From an uncultured Chlorobiota bacterium (GTDB taxonomy: Bacteria > Bacteroidota > Ignavibacteria > UBA10030 > UBA6906), in NCBI GenBank assembly GCA_900696645.1, contig CAADGV010000010.1, forward strand, positions 31,015 to 95,014: 64,000 nt of DNA, given 5' to 3'. Of this stretch, positions 10,541-20,315 are shown in pieces. How positions within the stretch are numbered: the first letter of the stretch is position 1; each line of letters starts with the position of its first letter. The notes under the pieces were generated by a model. The model saw only the letters and a program-made list of their open reading frames with translations, had not been told where the DNA came from and made no database searches. The position numbers and the translations under genes were made by a program.

Positions 10541-12229
10541 ATGCGGCTAAGCAAAGCATTTATACCCACTGTAAAAGAAATTCCGAACGACGCCGTTATT
10601 CCGAGCCACCAATTGATGATTCGGGCAGGAATGGTTCGTCTGCTCTCCGCCGGCATTTATTCCTGGCTGCCGCTCGGCTATAAAGTCATGAAGAAAGTCT
10701 GCGACATTGTCCGCGAGGAGATGGACGCAATCGGCGGGCAGGAGTTCCATTTGCCGGCGTTGAACCCGATTGAACTGTGGGAAGAAACAGGTCGAGTGAA
10801 AGCCTTTGGCGACAATCTCTTTCACGTCAAGAACAGACCATTGGTACTTGCCCCGACGCATGAGGAAGTGATTTGCTGGATCGCCAAGAATCATGTCGAG
10901 TCCTACAAAGACATGCCGCAAATCTGGTATCAGATTCAGACGAAATTCCGGAACGAGCCGAGGCCCCGATCTGGTGTCCTTCGCGGCCGCCAGTTTCTGA
11001 TGAAAGACAGCTATACGCTCGATGCAACGTGGGAGGGACTCGATAAAGGATACGACCTACACGCCGAGGCATACAAAAAAATCTTCACACGCTGCGGACT
11101 GAAGTTCTTCATTGTCGGCGCATCGAGCGGCGCAATGGGGGGCAGCGGCTCACAGGAGTTCATGCTCGAATCGGATTCGGGCGAAGACACGATTGCGCTC
11201 GCCGAGGACAATAGCTACGCTGCGAACCTTGAGATTGCGACGTCTCTCGTCCCGAAAGCCGTCCGCCACACAGAAAGCAAATCGCTGGAAGAAATTCATA
11301 CACCAAATGTCAAGACGATTGACGAGCTTGCGGCATTTCTGAAAGTTGACCACAGCGTTCTTGCAAAGTCAGTTGTCTATTGGGCTGATAAGACCCCCGT
11401 GCTTGTCCTTCTGATGGGAAATGATGAGTTGAATGAATCAAAACTGATGTCGGTGATGGGAACCGACGTGCATCCCATTGAGGCAGAGAGCTTGTTTGGT
11501 TTGACAGGCGCCGATGGAGGTTCTATCGGTCCGGTAGGATTGAACGGTTTCAAAATCATTGCCGATAAGCGGCTTGAAGGAGCCAACGGACTCATCAGCG
11601 GAGCCAATCGGAACGATTATCACCTGAAAAACATCGACCTGCAACGTGACTGCAAGATCGACGGCTACTATGACCTGCGAACCGTACAAGCGGGCGAAAC
11701 CGCTCCGAACGGGGCCGGCAAGCTCCGTATTGTTCGGGGAATCGAGCTGGGGCACATCTTCAAACTCGGAACAAAATACTCCGATTCACTGAAGGCAACC
11801 TATCTGGATGAGAAGGGGGAGGCGAAGCCGATCATCATGGGAAGCTATGGTATCGGCATCGAGCGGATTATTGCGTGCCACATTGAACAGAATCACGATG
11901 CAAACGGCATCATTTGGGATAAGTCCATAGCGCCTTATCTCGTCCATATCATAGCCGTTAATATGAAAAGCGAGAAGGTTGTTGAGAAGGCGGAGCATCT
12001 CTACAACCAACTCCTCGAAGTAGGGATTGACGTATTGTATGATGACCGGCCGACAACACCCGGGTTCAAATTCAAAGACGCCGACTTGCTCGGCATGCCG
12101 CTTCAGGTTATCGTGGGTGAGAAAAATCTCGCCAACGGCAAGATTGAAGTGAAAATCCGGAAATCGGGGGAGAGAATTCTGGTTGACGTCGATCAATCCC
12201 TTATGAAAGTGAAAGAGCTCTTGACATAG
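10541..12229 (+). CDS. proS: Proline--tRNA ligase (bacterial type)
   Basis: 562 residues, a class II aminoacyl-tRNA synthetase that charges tRNA-Pro in the cytoplasm. The protein begins MRLSKAFIPTVKE, typical of the family; the in-frame ATG at 10487 lies inside the upstream terminator and is rejected. Motif 2 is near FRNEPRPRSGVLRGRQFLMK (~146-165) and motif 3 is GSYGIGIERI (~436). Between them lies a YbaK-like editing insertion (~235-380), as expected for the bacterial form, which removes mischarged alanine. The C-terminal anticodon-binding domain is present (DVLYDDRPTTPGFKFKDADL). Length is normal. Confidence 0.96.
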   Translation: MRLSKAFIPTVKEIPNDAVIPSHQLMIRAGMVRLLSAGIYSWLPLGYKVMKKVCDIVREEMDAIGGQEFHLPALNPIELWEETGRVKAFGDNLFHVKNRPLVLAPTHEEVICWIAKNHVESYKDMPQIWYQIQTKFRNEPRPRSGVLRGRQFLMKDSYTLDATWEGLDKGYDLHAEAYKKIFTRCGLKFFIVGASSGAMGGSGSQEFMLESDSGEDTIALAEDNSYAANLEIATSLVPKAVRHTESKSLEEIHTPNVKTIDELAAFLKVDHSVLAKSVVYWADKTPVLVLLMGNDELNESKLMSVMGTDVHPIEAESLFGLTGADGGSIGPVGLNGFKIIADKRLEGANGLISGANRNDYHLKNIDLQRDCKIDGYYDLRTVQAGETAPNGAGKLRIVRGIELGHIFKLGTKYSDSLKATYLDEKGEAKPIIMGSYGIGIERIIACHIEQNHDANGIIWDKSIAPYLVHIIAVNMKSEKVVEKAEHLYNQLLEVGIDVLYDDRPTTPGFKFKDADLLGMPLQVIVGEKNLANGKIEVKIRKSGERILVDVDQSLMKVKELLT

Positions 12230-12399
12230 CGTTCAACATCATGATTTACAAAGGGATACGCCTTTTATCTCAATCAACATCAAGATCGGATTCCTCTGCA
12301 AAAGTTGTTTATAACTTACTCTTGATTTCTCCATTTCGGTGACTAAATTGAAACTCCCGCGTTCCAGGAAATGTGACTAAAGCAATGGGAGTGTTATCT

Positions 12400-15300
12400 A
12401 TGCCAGAATACGTCCATCTTCATAATCATACTCACTACAGCCTGCTTGACGGCGCACTGAAAGTGGATGAGCTCGTCAACGCTGCTGTTGCCAACAAAAT
12501 GCCGGCGGTTGGGCTTACCGATCACGGTGTGATGTTTGGTGCTTTGGAGTTCTACAAAAAGGCCCAAAAAGCAGGCGTCAAGCCTATTATCGGTTGCGAG
12601 GTGTACATCGTGACCAAGGGCAGCCGATTCGAGAAGACAACACAAGCCACGGAATCGGGCGGCAAGCGCGGCGCGTATCACCACATGATTCTGCTCGCAA
12701 AAGACCTCACAGGCTACCGGAATCTGATCAAACTTTGCACAATCGGGCATACGGAGGGGTTCTACTACAAGCCACGGATTGACACTGAAGTGCTCCGGCA
12801 ATACAGCGCCGGACTCGTTGCCACATCGGCTTGTGCCGGTGGAGTAGTGGGAGCACAGCTTGCAAATGGCGAAGACAAAGAAGCTTATGAGATCGCCGAA
12901 CTTTTCAAGGACATTTTCGGCGACGATTTCTACATCGAAATCCAGAACCACGGCATCAAGCGCGAAGCGGTGATCAGGGAGAAGGCCCCGAAGCTTGCCA
13001 AGGATTTGGGGCTCAAGCTGATTTGCTCGAATGATGTTCATTACCTCAAGCAGGAACATGCCATCGCCCACAACATCATGTTGCTGATTCCGGATTCGAG
13101 CAGCACGAACACGCACGATTACACACAGCTTCGCTATCAGACTGATCAGGTCTATTTCAAATCTGCACAAGAAATGATCGAGTTGTTCAGAGAATATCCT
13201 GAAGCTCTGAACTCAACCATGGAAGTAGTGGAGAAGTGCAATCTCGTGCTCGATCTGAAGAGCAATCATATGCCGGTATTTCCGATACCGGCGGATGCCG
13301 GAGTTGTTTCGCTCGATGAGTACTTCGAGAAGCTTGCCCGTGAGGGGTTCAATCGCAGGTATCCCGAACCGAACGAAGACCTTTTGCGAAGACTGGATCA
13401 CGAGATAGCCGTCATCCGGAAAATGGGCTATGCCGGCTACTTCTTGATTGTTCAGGACTTCATTGCCGCTGCGCGCAAGATGGGTGTTTCGGTCGGGCCC
13501 GGTCGCGGAAGCGCTGCCGGGAGCATCGTGTCGTACGCTCTCGGAATCACGAACGTCGATCCCATTAAATACGATTTGTTGTTCGAGCGATTCCTCAACC
13601 CCGATCGCGTTAACATGCCCGACATCGATATCGACTTTTCAGATACGAAACGTGAGAAAGTGATTGAGTATGTTCGGAAGAAGTACGGCGAACATTCCGT
13701 CTCTCAAATCATCACGTTCGGCACGCTTTCAACCCGTGCCGTTCTGAAGGATGTCGGACGGGTGCTTGGCGTTCCCCTCAGCACGATTGACTCGATTACA
13801 AAGCAAATTCCGGTGGAATTGGGCAAAGTCCGACCTCTCGCCCAGGCGCTTGATACCATTCCCGAACTGAAGTGGGTGAAGGAAAGTACTGATCCCAAGA
13901 TCAAAACTCTCATCGACGCGTCTCTTGTTCTTGAAGGGATGAACCGGGGAGCAAGCATGCACGCTGCCGGAGTTGTGATAGCGCCCGGCAACATCAGTGA
14001 TTACGTTCCGCTGTTCAAGACTCCTCAAACGGAAGTCATGACACAGTATAACATGAAGGATCTTGAGGCAGCCGGGCTTCTCAAGATGGATTTTCTTGGA
14101 CTGCGGACACTTTCGGTTCTGGAGAATGCGCTTGCAATGATCAAGCGTAATCACGGAATTGATATTGACTTAGATGATATTCCTGAAGACGATCCGAAGA
14201 CGTTTGAATTGTTCTCGCGAGCCGGAACTATTGCCGTGTTTCAGTTCGAAAGTTCGGGCATGCAGGATTGGCTGCGCAAGCTGAAACCCACCAGCATCAG
14301 CGACCTTGTTGCGATGAACGCCCTCTATCGACCCGGGCCGATGGAGATGATTGGCGACTTCATCGAACGGAAGCACGGCCGCCAGGAAATCAGCTACATG
14401 CACCCGAAGATGGAATCGATCCTGAAAGAAACGTACGGGATTATCGTCTATCAGGAGCAAGTGATGAAGATTGCGACGGAAATTGCCGGATTTACATTGG
14501 CAAAAGCCGACATCATGCGCCGCGCAATGGGCAAGAAGAACAAAGACGAAATGGCGAAGATGAAAGTCGAGTTCATCGGAGGTGCCGTTGCGCTTGGGAC
14601 GCAGAAGAAACTCGCGGGCGACATTTTTGATTTGATTGAGAAGTTTGCCTCGTACGGATTCAACAAATCACACAGCGTTGCGTACTCGGTTGTTGCATAT
14701 CAGACGGCGTATCTGAAAGCGAACTATCCCGCCGAATACATGGCGGCGACACTGTCGTCAGAAATCGGTGATACCGAAAAGATCGTCGGCTTGATTGATG
14801 ATTGCCGAAAACTGGGCATCGAAGTCCTTCCGCCGGATGTCAATGAATCAGGCATTGATTTTCAGGTTGTGAACGGCGCTATTCGTTTCGGCTTGTGTGC
14901 CATCAAGGGAGTCGGCGAAAGCGCTATTCAATCCGTCATTAAGGCGAGAGAGGAGCAGGGCAAGTTCGAGAACCTCTTTGATTTCTGCCGCCGGGTTGAT
15001 CTTCGTCTCGTGAACAAGAAATGCCTCGAAAGTCTCGTGCAGGCCGGTGCATTCGACTCGATGGAAGGACACAGGGCGCAGTATTTCGAGAACATCGAGC
15101 GGGCAGCAAGTTTCGGCAGCGCGTATCAGGAACAGAGTCTCAGCGGCCAATCGAGCCTCTTCGATTCGGGGCCGAAGGAACAGCAGAAGATCTCCTATCC
15201 CGCATTGCCCGCCGTTGCCGCCTGGACTGAACATGACAAACTGATGCGTGAGAAGAATGTTCTCGGTTTCTTCGTCTCGGGCCACCCGCTGCTGAAGTAC

Positions 15301-15858
15301 GAACAGGAAGTAAACGAGTTTGCGAATGTGCAACTCGGCGACCCGGGCAATTTCAAGAACGGCGCAACGGCACGGGCGTGCGGCATTGTGACGCAAGTTC
15401 GTAAACGAGTCGACAAACGCGGCAACACAATGGCGTTTGTGACAATCGAAGACTTCACAGGCCGTGCCGACCTGATTGTGTTCTCGGATGCGTTTGCGAA
15501 GTTCCAGCAGCATCTTCAACCCGACTCGATGATAATGGTGACGGGAAAAGGAGAGGCAAACGGCGATGCACTGAAGATTGTTGTGCAGGAAGTCTTCCCG
15601 ATGGAAAAAGTGAGGGAAAAGTTTACGAAAAGCATTGTTCTCGCAATCAATATCAACGATATTAAAGAACATACGATTGTCGAATTGAGGAAACTAATCG
15701 AACGGAACCAGGGGAACTGTACCTGCTACTTTGATGTTTTCACTTCCGACCAACACATGAAATATCACACAAAGAAATATACCATTGAACCGTCCGATGA
15801 ATTCTTGACAGAAGTCAAGAAGATTCTCGGGCCGCAAAGTGTCCGATTAGCAAGTTAA
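12400..15858 (+). CDS. dnaE: DNA polymerase III subunit alpha (DnaE)
   Basis: 1152 residues, the replicative polymerase catalytic subunit. The start at 12400 (MPEYVHLHNHTHYSL) is preferred over GTG 12373 or ATG 12385 because GGGAG lies 8 bases upstream and the PHP domain normally starts here. It has the N-terminal PHP domain with its HxHxH metal motif at residues 6-10, the C-family polymerase core with catalytic aspartates in PDIDIDF (~406-412), the helix-hairpin-helix region and a C-terminal OB fold (~1000-1080). Length fits DnaE1. It lies 36 bp upstream of trxA, probably in one operon. No proofreading subunit gene is in the window. Confidence 0.96.
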   Translation: MPEYVHLHNHTHYSLLDGALKVDELVNAAVANKMPAVGLTDHGVMFGALEFYKKAQKAGVKPIIGCEVYIVTKGSRFEKTTQATESGGKRGAYHHMILLAKDLTGYRNLIKLCTIGHTEGFYYKPRIDTEVLRQYSAGLVATSACAGGVVGAQLANGEDKEAYEIAELFKDIFGDDFYIEIQNHGIKREAVIREKAPKLAKDLGLKLICSNDVHYLKQEHAIAHNIMLLIPDSSSTNTHDYTQLRYQTDQVYFKSAQEMIELFREYPEALNSTMEVVEKCNLVLDLKSNHMPVFPIPADAGVVSLDEYFEKLAREGFNRRYPEPNEDLLRRLDHEIAVIRKMGYAGYFLIVQDFIAAARKMGVSVGPGRGSAAGSIVSYALGITNVDPIKYDLLFERFLNPDRVNMPDIDIDFSDTKREKVIEYVRKKYGEHSVSQIITFGTLSTRAVLKDVGRVLGVPLSTIDSITKQIPVELGKVRPLAQALDTIPELKWVKESTDPKIKTLIDASLVLEGMNRGASMHAAGVVIAPGNISDYVPLFKTPQTEVMTQYNMKDLEAAGLLKMDFLGLRTLSVLENALAMIKRNHGIDIDLDDIPEDDPKTFELFSRAGTIAVFQFESSGMQDWLRKLKPTSISDLVAMNALYRPGPMEMIGDFIERKHGRQEISYMHPKMESILKETYGIIVYQEQVMKIATEIAGFTLAKADIMRRAMGKKNKDEMAKMKVEFIGGAVALGTQKKLAGDIFDLIEKFASYGFNKSHSVAYSVVAYQTAYLKANYPAEYMAATLSSEIGDTEKIVGLIDDCRKLGIEVLPPDVNESGIDFQVVNGAIRFGLCAIKGVGESAIQSVIKAREEQGKFENLFDFCRRVDLRLVNKKCLESLVQAGAFDSMEGHRAQYFENIERAASFGSAYQEQSLSGQSSLFDSGPKEQQKISYPALPAVAAWTEHDKLMREKNVLGFFVSGHPLLKYEQEVNEFANVQLGDPGNFKNGATARACGIVTQVRKRVDKRGNTMAFVTIEDFTGRADLIVFSDAFAKFQQHLQPDSMIMVTGKGEANGDALKIVVQEVFPMEKVREKFTKSIVLAININDIKEHTIVELRKLIERNQGNCTCYFDVFTSDQHMKYHTKKYTIEPSDEFLTEVKKILGPQSVRLAS

Positions 15859-15894
15859 CCAATCACAATCACCCGAAGGGGGAACAGGAGACAG

Positions 15895-16224
15895 ATGAAA
15901 CCGATTGAAATTACCGATGCGAATTTTCAGCAGGAAGTGATCAATTCAGATACACCCGTGCTGATTGATTTCTGGGCAGTATGGTGCGGGCCGTGCAAAA
16001 TGGTTGCGCCGGTCGTCGAGGAACTGGCCAAGGAGTACGACGGAAAGCTGAAAGTCGGCAAGGTGGATGTTGACAACAACCCGCAGGTGTCGATGCAGTT
16101 CGGCATCCGCAGCATCCCGACGTTAATGGTGTTCAAAGGCGGAAAGGTGGTGGAGCAAATCATCGGTGCCGTGCCGAAGCGTAACGTTGTGGAGAAGCTG
16201 CTGCCGCATGTAAGCATGAATTAG
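15895..16224 (+). CDS. trxA: Thioredoxin
   Basis: 109 residues, a complete thioredoxin fold with the active site WCGPC (Cys31 and Cys34) and the cis-proline segment [11 protein letters not shown]. It reduces protein disulfides in the cytoplasm using electrons from thioredoxin reductase, which is not in this window. No signal peptide is seen. An AGGAGACAG ribosome site precedes the start, and a strong terminator lies 30 bp past the stop, so it is the last gene of the dnaE-trxA unit. Confidence 0.95.
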   Translation: MKPIEITDANFQQEVINSDTPVLIDFWAVWCGPCKMVAPVVEELAKEYDGKLKVGKVDVDNNPQVSMQFGIRSIPTLMVFKGGKVVEQIIGAVPKRNVVEKLLPHVSMN

Positions 16225-16253
16225 GCTCGTGCTATTCTTCACAAGAAACCCGG

Positions 16254-16288
16254 ACCCGACTTGAGTCGAAGTCGGGTTTTTTATTTTT
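16254..16288 (+). terminator. Rho-independent terminator after trxA
   Basis: ACCCGACTT (16254-16262) and AAGTCGGGT (16269-16277) form a perfect 9-bp stem with a 6-nt loop, followed by TTTTTATTTTT. Confidence 0.9.
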
Positions 16289-16355
16289 CAGATAGCTATA
16301 TTGTTCAGGCCTTTCGCAAGTTCAACTCATTCCGCCATCATTTCTTGAGGAATCC

Positions 16356-18761
16356 ATGGAAGTTCTCCTCGGACTTTTTGCCCTCGGAATTTTTCTCGCC
16401 CCGCTGATTCTATCCCTCGTTAACTCAGGCAAGGTCAATGCGTTGACGCGCAGGCTGCAGCAGCTTGAATTCTCGCTTCTTCAGATGCGTAACGAATTCG
16501 AAAGTCTGAGGAAGGGGACACCTCAACAGAAACCGGCGCCGGAAGTCGCGCCCGAGAGGAAACCGGAAGCCGAGCCGGAAATCACAATGGAACCCTCTCC
16601 GCCTGTTCCTCAACCACCACTTCCTGTTCCGCCTGCACACCCTGCCGGGCAGCTTCCTCCGCAGGTTTCACAGCCCGTCTTTCGACCCCCGATCAAAAAG
16701 GAAAGCCGGACAAGCAAAGAATGGGAAGCCCTTATCGGCGGCAAAGTTCTCAACCGCATCGGAGCGTTGGCGCTTATCATCGGCGTTGGATTCTTCCTGA
16801 AATATGCATTTGACAACAATTGGATTTCGGAGACTGTTCGTGTTTTGATGGGCGCGATGGCGGGCGGTGGATTGCTGTTCTTTGCGACGAAAACTCACAA
16901 GAAGGGATTCGAAGTATTTTCACAGGGACTCGTCGGGGCAGGGATATCGATTCTCTATTTGTCGGTGTTTGCTGCGTACAATTTCTATCAGCTCGTTCCG
17001 CAGCTTGTTGCTTTTGTGTTGATGGCCGTTGTTACGATGATGACGTTGTGGCAATCGCTCAAGTATGATTCGCTTGCCGTGGCGCTTCTTGGTTGGGCGG
17101 GCGGATTCCTGACGCCGTTCATGCTCAGTGCGGGCGCCGCGAATGAAATAGGGTTGTTCACGTACATTGCATTACTCACCGCCGGACTGCTGAGTATCGT
17201 CATTAGCAAGGAGAAGTGGATCATCGTCGAGCCGTTGACGATGGCGGGAACATACTTCATCTATTTCCTCTGGTTTGACTCTGTATTCAAACAGGAATTG
17301 CTGACGGCGGCACTGTTCTTCCTGACTCTCTTCTGGATGCTTTTTCTGGGATTCGAGGCTGCTCGAAATCTCAAGAAGAACGAAGCATGGTCTACACTGC
17401 GCCACATACTCGCCGTCGCCAACGGCGTGCTGTACTACATCGGCACGTACCACCTCCTCGAACCGGACTATCATGTGTGGATGGGATTGACGACGTTGCT
17501 GATTGCGCTGCCGTATTTCGGACTGTTTTTTGTCTTGAAGAACAAAGGCGGGGCGAAGCAAGGTCTGCTCGATCGCTATATTCTTGGCGCAATCGTGCTG
17601 GTGTTCAGCGCGACAGCAATCCAGTTTTCCGGTTTCACGACCGTTATCCTCTGGTCTCTTGAAGCGCTGATCGTGGCCTACGCAGGCATAAAATCGGGCA
17701 TGAAATCGCTTTGGGTGGCCGCAGTGGTTATGTTCTCGGTTACAGTATTCAAGCTCTTCTTGTCTGAGGGTTCGTTCACGTACATTCCGCTTGAAGAATT
17801 CAGACTTCTGCTTACTGTACGGGCGGCAGCGTTTCTTGTGTTGGGTGCATCGTTGTTTGTAGCGACGGAGATATTCAGGAAGCGTGAAGAAACGACGGCG
17901 CGCAAAATTGCTTCAGGATTGAGCTATTCCTGGTGTTTCGTGCTCTTTGTATTTCTTTCTTCCGAAACCATCAACCTGTTCCACCGGTCGATGCTCTACG
18001 TTGAAGGCGCCGCAAGGGATTCGCTTTCATTCAAGGAGGATCTGACACTCGCCGCCGTGTGGACGGCCTACTCGATTACTCTGACGTGGTTCGGCTTTCG
18101 CCGGGATTCGCGTCCGGCGTTGCATGCAGGTATCGGCGTGATGGTGCTGGGATTGGCCGCGGGGTTGATCAGGTCCCTATGGTTCGAACCGATTGAATGG
18201 TTTTCACTTTTGCTCAACATCCGCGTATTCGTATTGTGTTTGCTCATTGCCGGCGCAATCGTCTTGCTTCGACTATGGAAATCCGAAAGTAAGGAAGGAG
18301 GCTGGAGAAGAGTCATGACTGCCATCCTCGGCTTGACGATTGTTGCCCTCGTGCTCGCGCTGCTTACATCCGAAACGAGGGATTTCTTTCAGAAGGAGAT
18401 GTACGTTCTGCAACGGCACATGGGCGATAACTGGACGAAGGATTTCGAAGCGCAACTAACCAACCTGCGCAACATGCAATCGCTTTCACTCTCCGGCGTG
18501 TGGCTTGTCTATTCGGTGATTCTGATGGTGGTCGGAATCTGGAAGCGTTACAGAAACCTCCGGCTGGTTGCCATCGGGCTGTTCGGCGTTGCGATCCTCA
18601 AGATTTTCATCTACGACTTGTCGTTCCTGCAAACGCTGTATCGCATCTTCTCGTTCATGGGACTCGGCGTCATTCTGTTAGGCGTATCGTATCTGTACCA
18701 GAAGTACAAGGGGATTATTTTGGAGGGGGAGGGAGGGATCACGCACCAACAAAAGCAGTAA
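16356..18761 (+). CDS. DUF2339 family multi-pass membrane protein
   Basis: 801 residues. The N-terminus has one membrane helix, then a short coiled-coil-like stretch (ALTRRLQQLEFSLLQMRNEF) and a proline-rich linker (~50-115). From ~130 onward it is almost all membrane helices, beginning with the family's characteristic GGKVLNRIGALALIIGVGFF. This architecture fits DUF2339, a family of predicted inner-membrane proteins of unknown biochemical role. TGAGGA precedes the start. The last 23 bases overlap, tail to tail, the end of the CPBP protease gene on the other strand. No function can be assigned beyond membrane location. Confidence 0.85.
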   Translation: MEVLLGLFALGIFLAPLILSLVNSGKVNALTRRLQQLEFSLLQMRNEFESLRKGTPQQKPAPEVAPERKPEAEPEITMEPSPPVPQPPLPVPPAHPAGQLPPQVSQPVFRPPIKKESRTSKEWEALIGGKVLNRIGALALIIGVGFFLKYAFDNNWISETVRVLMGAMAGGGLLFFATKTHKKGFEVFSQGLVGAGISILYLSVFAAYNFYQLVPQLVAFVLMAVVTMMTLWQSLKYDSLAVALLGWAGGFLTPFMLSAGAANEIGLFTYIALLTAGLLSIVISKEKWIIVEPLTMAGTYFIYFLWFDSVFKQELLTAALFFLTLFWMLFLGFEAARNLKKNEAWSTLRHILAVANGVLYYIGTYHLLEPDYHVWMGLTTLLIALPYFGLFFVLKNKGGAKQGLLDRYILGAIVLVFSATAIQFSGFTTVILWSLEALIVAYAGIKSGMKSLWVAAVVMFSVTVFKLFLSEGSFTYIPLEEFRLLLTVRAAAFLVLGASLFVATEIFRKREETTARKIASGLSYSWCFVLFVFLSSETINLFHRSMLYVEGAARDSLSFKEDLTLAAVWTAYSITLTWFGFRRDSRPALHAGIGVMVLGLAAGLIRSLWFEPIEWFSLLLNIRVFVLCLLIAGAIVLLRLWKSESKEGGWRRVMTAILGLTIVALVLALLTSETRDFFQKEMYVLQRHMGDNWTKDFEAQLTNLRNMQSLSLSGVWLVYSVILMVVGIWKRYRNLRLVAIGLFGVAILKIFIYDLSFLQTLYRIFSFMGLGVILLGVSYLYQKYKGIILEGEGGITHQQKQ

Positions 18762-19476
18762 GCTGAAAAGCTAAATTGCCGGCACTGTGGGCAACGATGG
18801 GATAAAGAAGACTCCCGCTATTAAATCTGAGCCAACCGTAGGTGATTCCGCCGATAAGTGTGAAAGAGGCCGGTATCAAGTTAAATGAAAAGTTCCCTTG
18901 CGTCAGACTGAGTCCGTGCCAAACGCTGAACATCAGGCCCGTTACGAGAATAGCGGGCCATGGGATATTGCCTTCAGGAAACTTGTGCTTGATGAGCCCC
19001 AACATGAGAGCAGGCGCTATCCCCCGATACGCTACTTCTTCAGCGAAACCGGGCATTGTTGCTTGGAAGAGTAACGTTTCAAGATTTGCCTTCTCAGGAC
19101 TGAACAAAAATCCAAGTGTTGCGCTGAGAGTTATCAAACACAGCGTTACAAGTACCGATGATGTTTGATTCTTGTACGGAAGAACCAGCCCGGATGATCT
19201 TCTGTTGATCTTTAAGGCTGTGATGAAAACAACGGCTAAGACAAGACTGAAGACTTTGCCGCTCCAATTCCATTCTCCACCGAACAATCTGATTGAACTG
19301 ACTGCGCTTGGAAGTCCGGTTACGAGATCATCAAGCCCGAGATACGCTGCAAAGATGAGGCCCGCGGCCATCCCTAATTTCTTGTCGAAGGCTTTCGCGA
19401 TCAAGAACAGGCACAAGGCGATAGCTGAAAATGACAGAGAAAAGAAGAGGGAATCCACGATTTGTCTTTGGCGCAA
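18739..19476 (-). CDS. CPBP family intramembrane metalloprotease (CAAX protease-like)
   Basis: 245 residues with about eight hydrophobic segments. The CPBP/Abi motifs are present in order: EEVAYRG (EExxxR, ~140), FSVWHGLS (~182) and a C-terminal HSAGNLAFQ, which together form the predicted intramembrane zinc site. Family members cleave prenylated proteins or bacteriocin-like peptides and some give bacteriocin immunity; the substrate here is unknown. An in-frame stop lies two codons upstream, so translation must start at TTG 19476 or the GTG six codons in; neither has a clear ribosome site. Confidence 0.82.
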   Translation of the reverse strand: MRQRQIVDSLFFSLSFSAIALCLFLIAKAFDKKLGMAAGLIFAAYLGLDDLVTGLPSAVSSIRLFGGEWNWSGKVFSLVLAVVFITALKINRRSSGLVLPYKNQTSSVLVTLCLITLSATLGFLFSPEKANLETLLFQATMPGFAEEVAYRGIAPALMLGLIKHKFPEGNIPWPAILVTGLMFSVWHGLSLTQGNFSFNLIPASFTLIGGITYGWLRFNSGSLLYPIVAHSAGNLAFQLTAFVGA

Positions 19477-19582
19477 TAACTATGAATGTTCAGTCGTTGG
19501 AGATCCTGTACAAGGCCGCGAGCTAATATCCCATCAAGCACTCATAATGTTCGCTGCGCGTGACGATTGTCCTCGTCAAAAC

Positions 19583-20215
19583 TTATCCAATCCACCAAGC
19601 AATATCAACGCTGGAGACGAGTCGCCCGGCGCGAATAGCCCTGAGCAAGGCTATTTCCTCCACTGTCAACCTCCGCCTTTCTCCGACATCGAGCCCATCA
19701 ATCGTCAGCTCGCCAATCTTCGTCCGCACCAACCTCAATGTCGGGTGCCCGACGGCGGCGGTCATTTTGTGAACCTGTCGGTTTCTTCCTTCGCGCAGTG
19801 TTATTTCAAGCCACGCCGTCGGTACATTCTTGCGGAACCTGATCGGTACACTTCTGGGTGGCAAATCAGGTTCTTCATCAAGCAGGCGTACTTCGGCGGG
19901 TTTGGTTTTTCTTTCTTCTATCACAACTCCTGAGCGCAGTTTCTGCAATGCCTTTTCATCCGGCACTCGCTCAACTTGAACGAGATACGTTCGCGGGTGT
20001 CCGAACTTCGGGTCGCTGAGATGGTGTTTAAGTGGGTTATCGTTGGTCAGGAGCAGGAGTCCTTCGCTGTCACGATCAAGCCTTCCGACGGGGTACACCT
20101 CTGGAGGAAAGGGGCCGAAGTCCTCAAGCGACGGGTGCCCGTGCTCTGGTGTGAACTGCGAGAGCACGCCGTACGGCTTGTTGAACAGAATGTAGTGGAA
20201 TTGGCCTGTTTTCAT
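19583..20215 (-). CDS. rluE: RluE/RsuA-family pseudouridine synthase
   Basis: 210 residues. The catalytic motif GRLDRDSEGLLLLT carries the nucleophile Asp47, and the C-terminal half has GRNRQVHKM, both diagnostic of the RsuA/RluB/E/F family. There is no N-terminal S4 RNA-binding domain, which points to the RluE subgroup that modifies a single uridine of 23S rRNA (U2457 in E. coli); the exact target here is inferred. The gene is transcribed away from the MarR locus. No ribosome site is visible before ATG 20215. Confidence 0.88.
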   Translation of the reverse strand: MKTGQFHYILFNKPYGVLSQFTPEHGHPSLEDFGPFPPEVYPVGRLDRDSEGLLLLTNDNPLKHHLSDPKFGHPRTYLVQVERVPDEKALQKLRSGVVIEERKTKPAEVRLLDEEPDLPPRSVPIRFRKNVPTAWLEITLREGRNRQVHKMTAAVGHPTLRLVRTKIGELTIDGLDVGERRRLTVEEIALLRAIRAGRLVSSVDIAWWIG

Positions 20216-20256
20216 GCTGTTTGAAGGTAGGGAAGGGAGCCGGCATATTCAAGTAT

Positions 20257-20285
20257 TTGACATTTGCCCGCGTTGAATGTATATT
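20257..20285 (+). promoter_or_regulatory. Strong sigma70-type promoter of the marR operon
   Basis: TTGACA (20257-20262), a 17-bp spacer and TATATT (20280-20285) make a near-consensus promoter. Its -10 element abuts the operator at 20284-20309, so bound repressor would block RNA polymerase. This is the arrangement expected for an autorepressed MarR gene. Confidence 0.75.
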
Positions 20286-20309
20286 GAATTAGTATATTTT
20301 GAATTCAAA
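20284..20309. promoter_or_regulatory. MarR-type operator, copy 1
   Basis: The core is the 12-bp perfect palindrome TTTGAATTCAAA (20298-20309), preceded by a half-site TTGAATTAG (20284-20292). The full 26-bp block recurs in reverse orientation at 20794-20819 with 25 of 26 identical bases. Its position over the start of transcription suggests autorepression by the adjacent MarR protein; binding is inferred. Confidence 0.7.
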
Positions 20310-20315
20310 CTAAAA

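Noticed and set aside
12245-12275. Possible terminator after proS
   Set aside because: Only a 5-bp AAAGG/CCTTT stem with a weak T tail; too weak to call.
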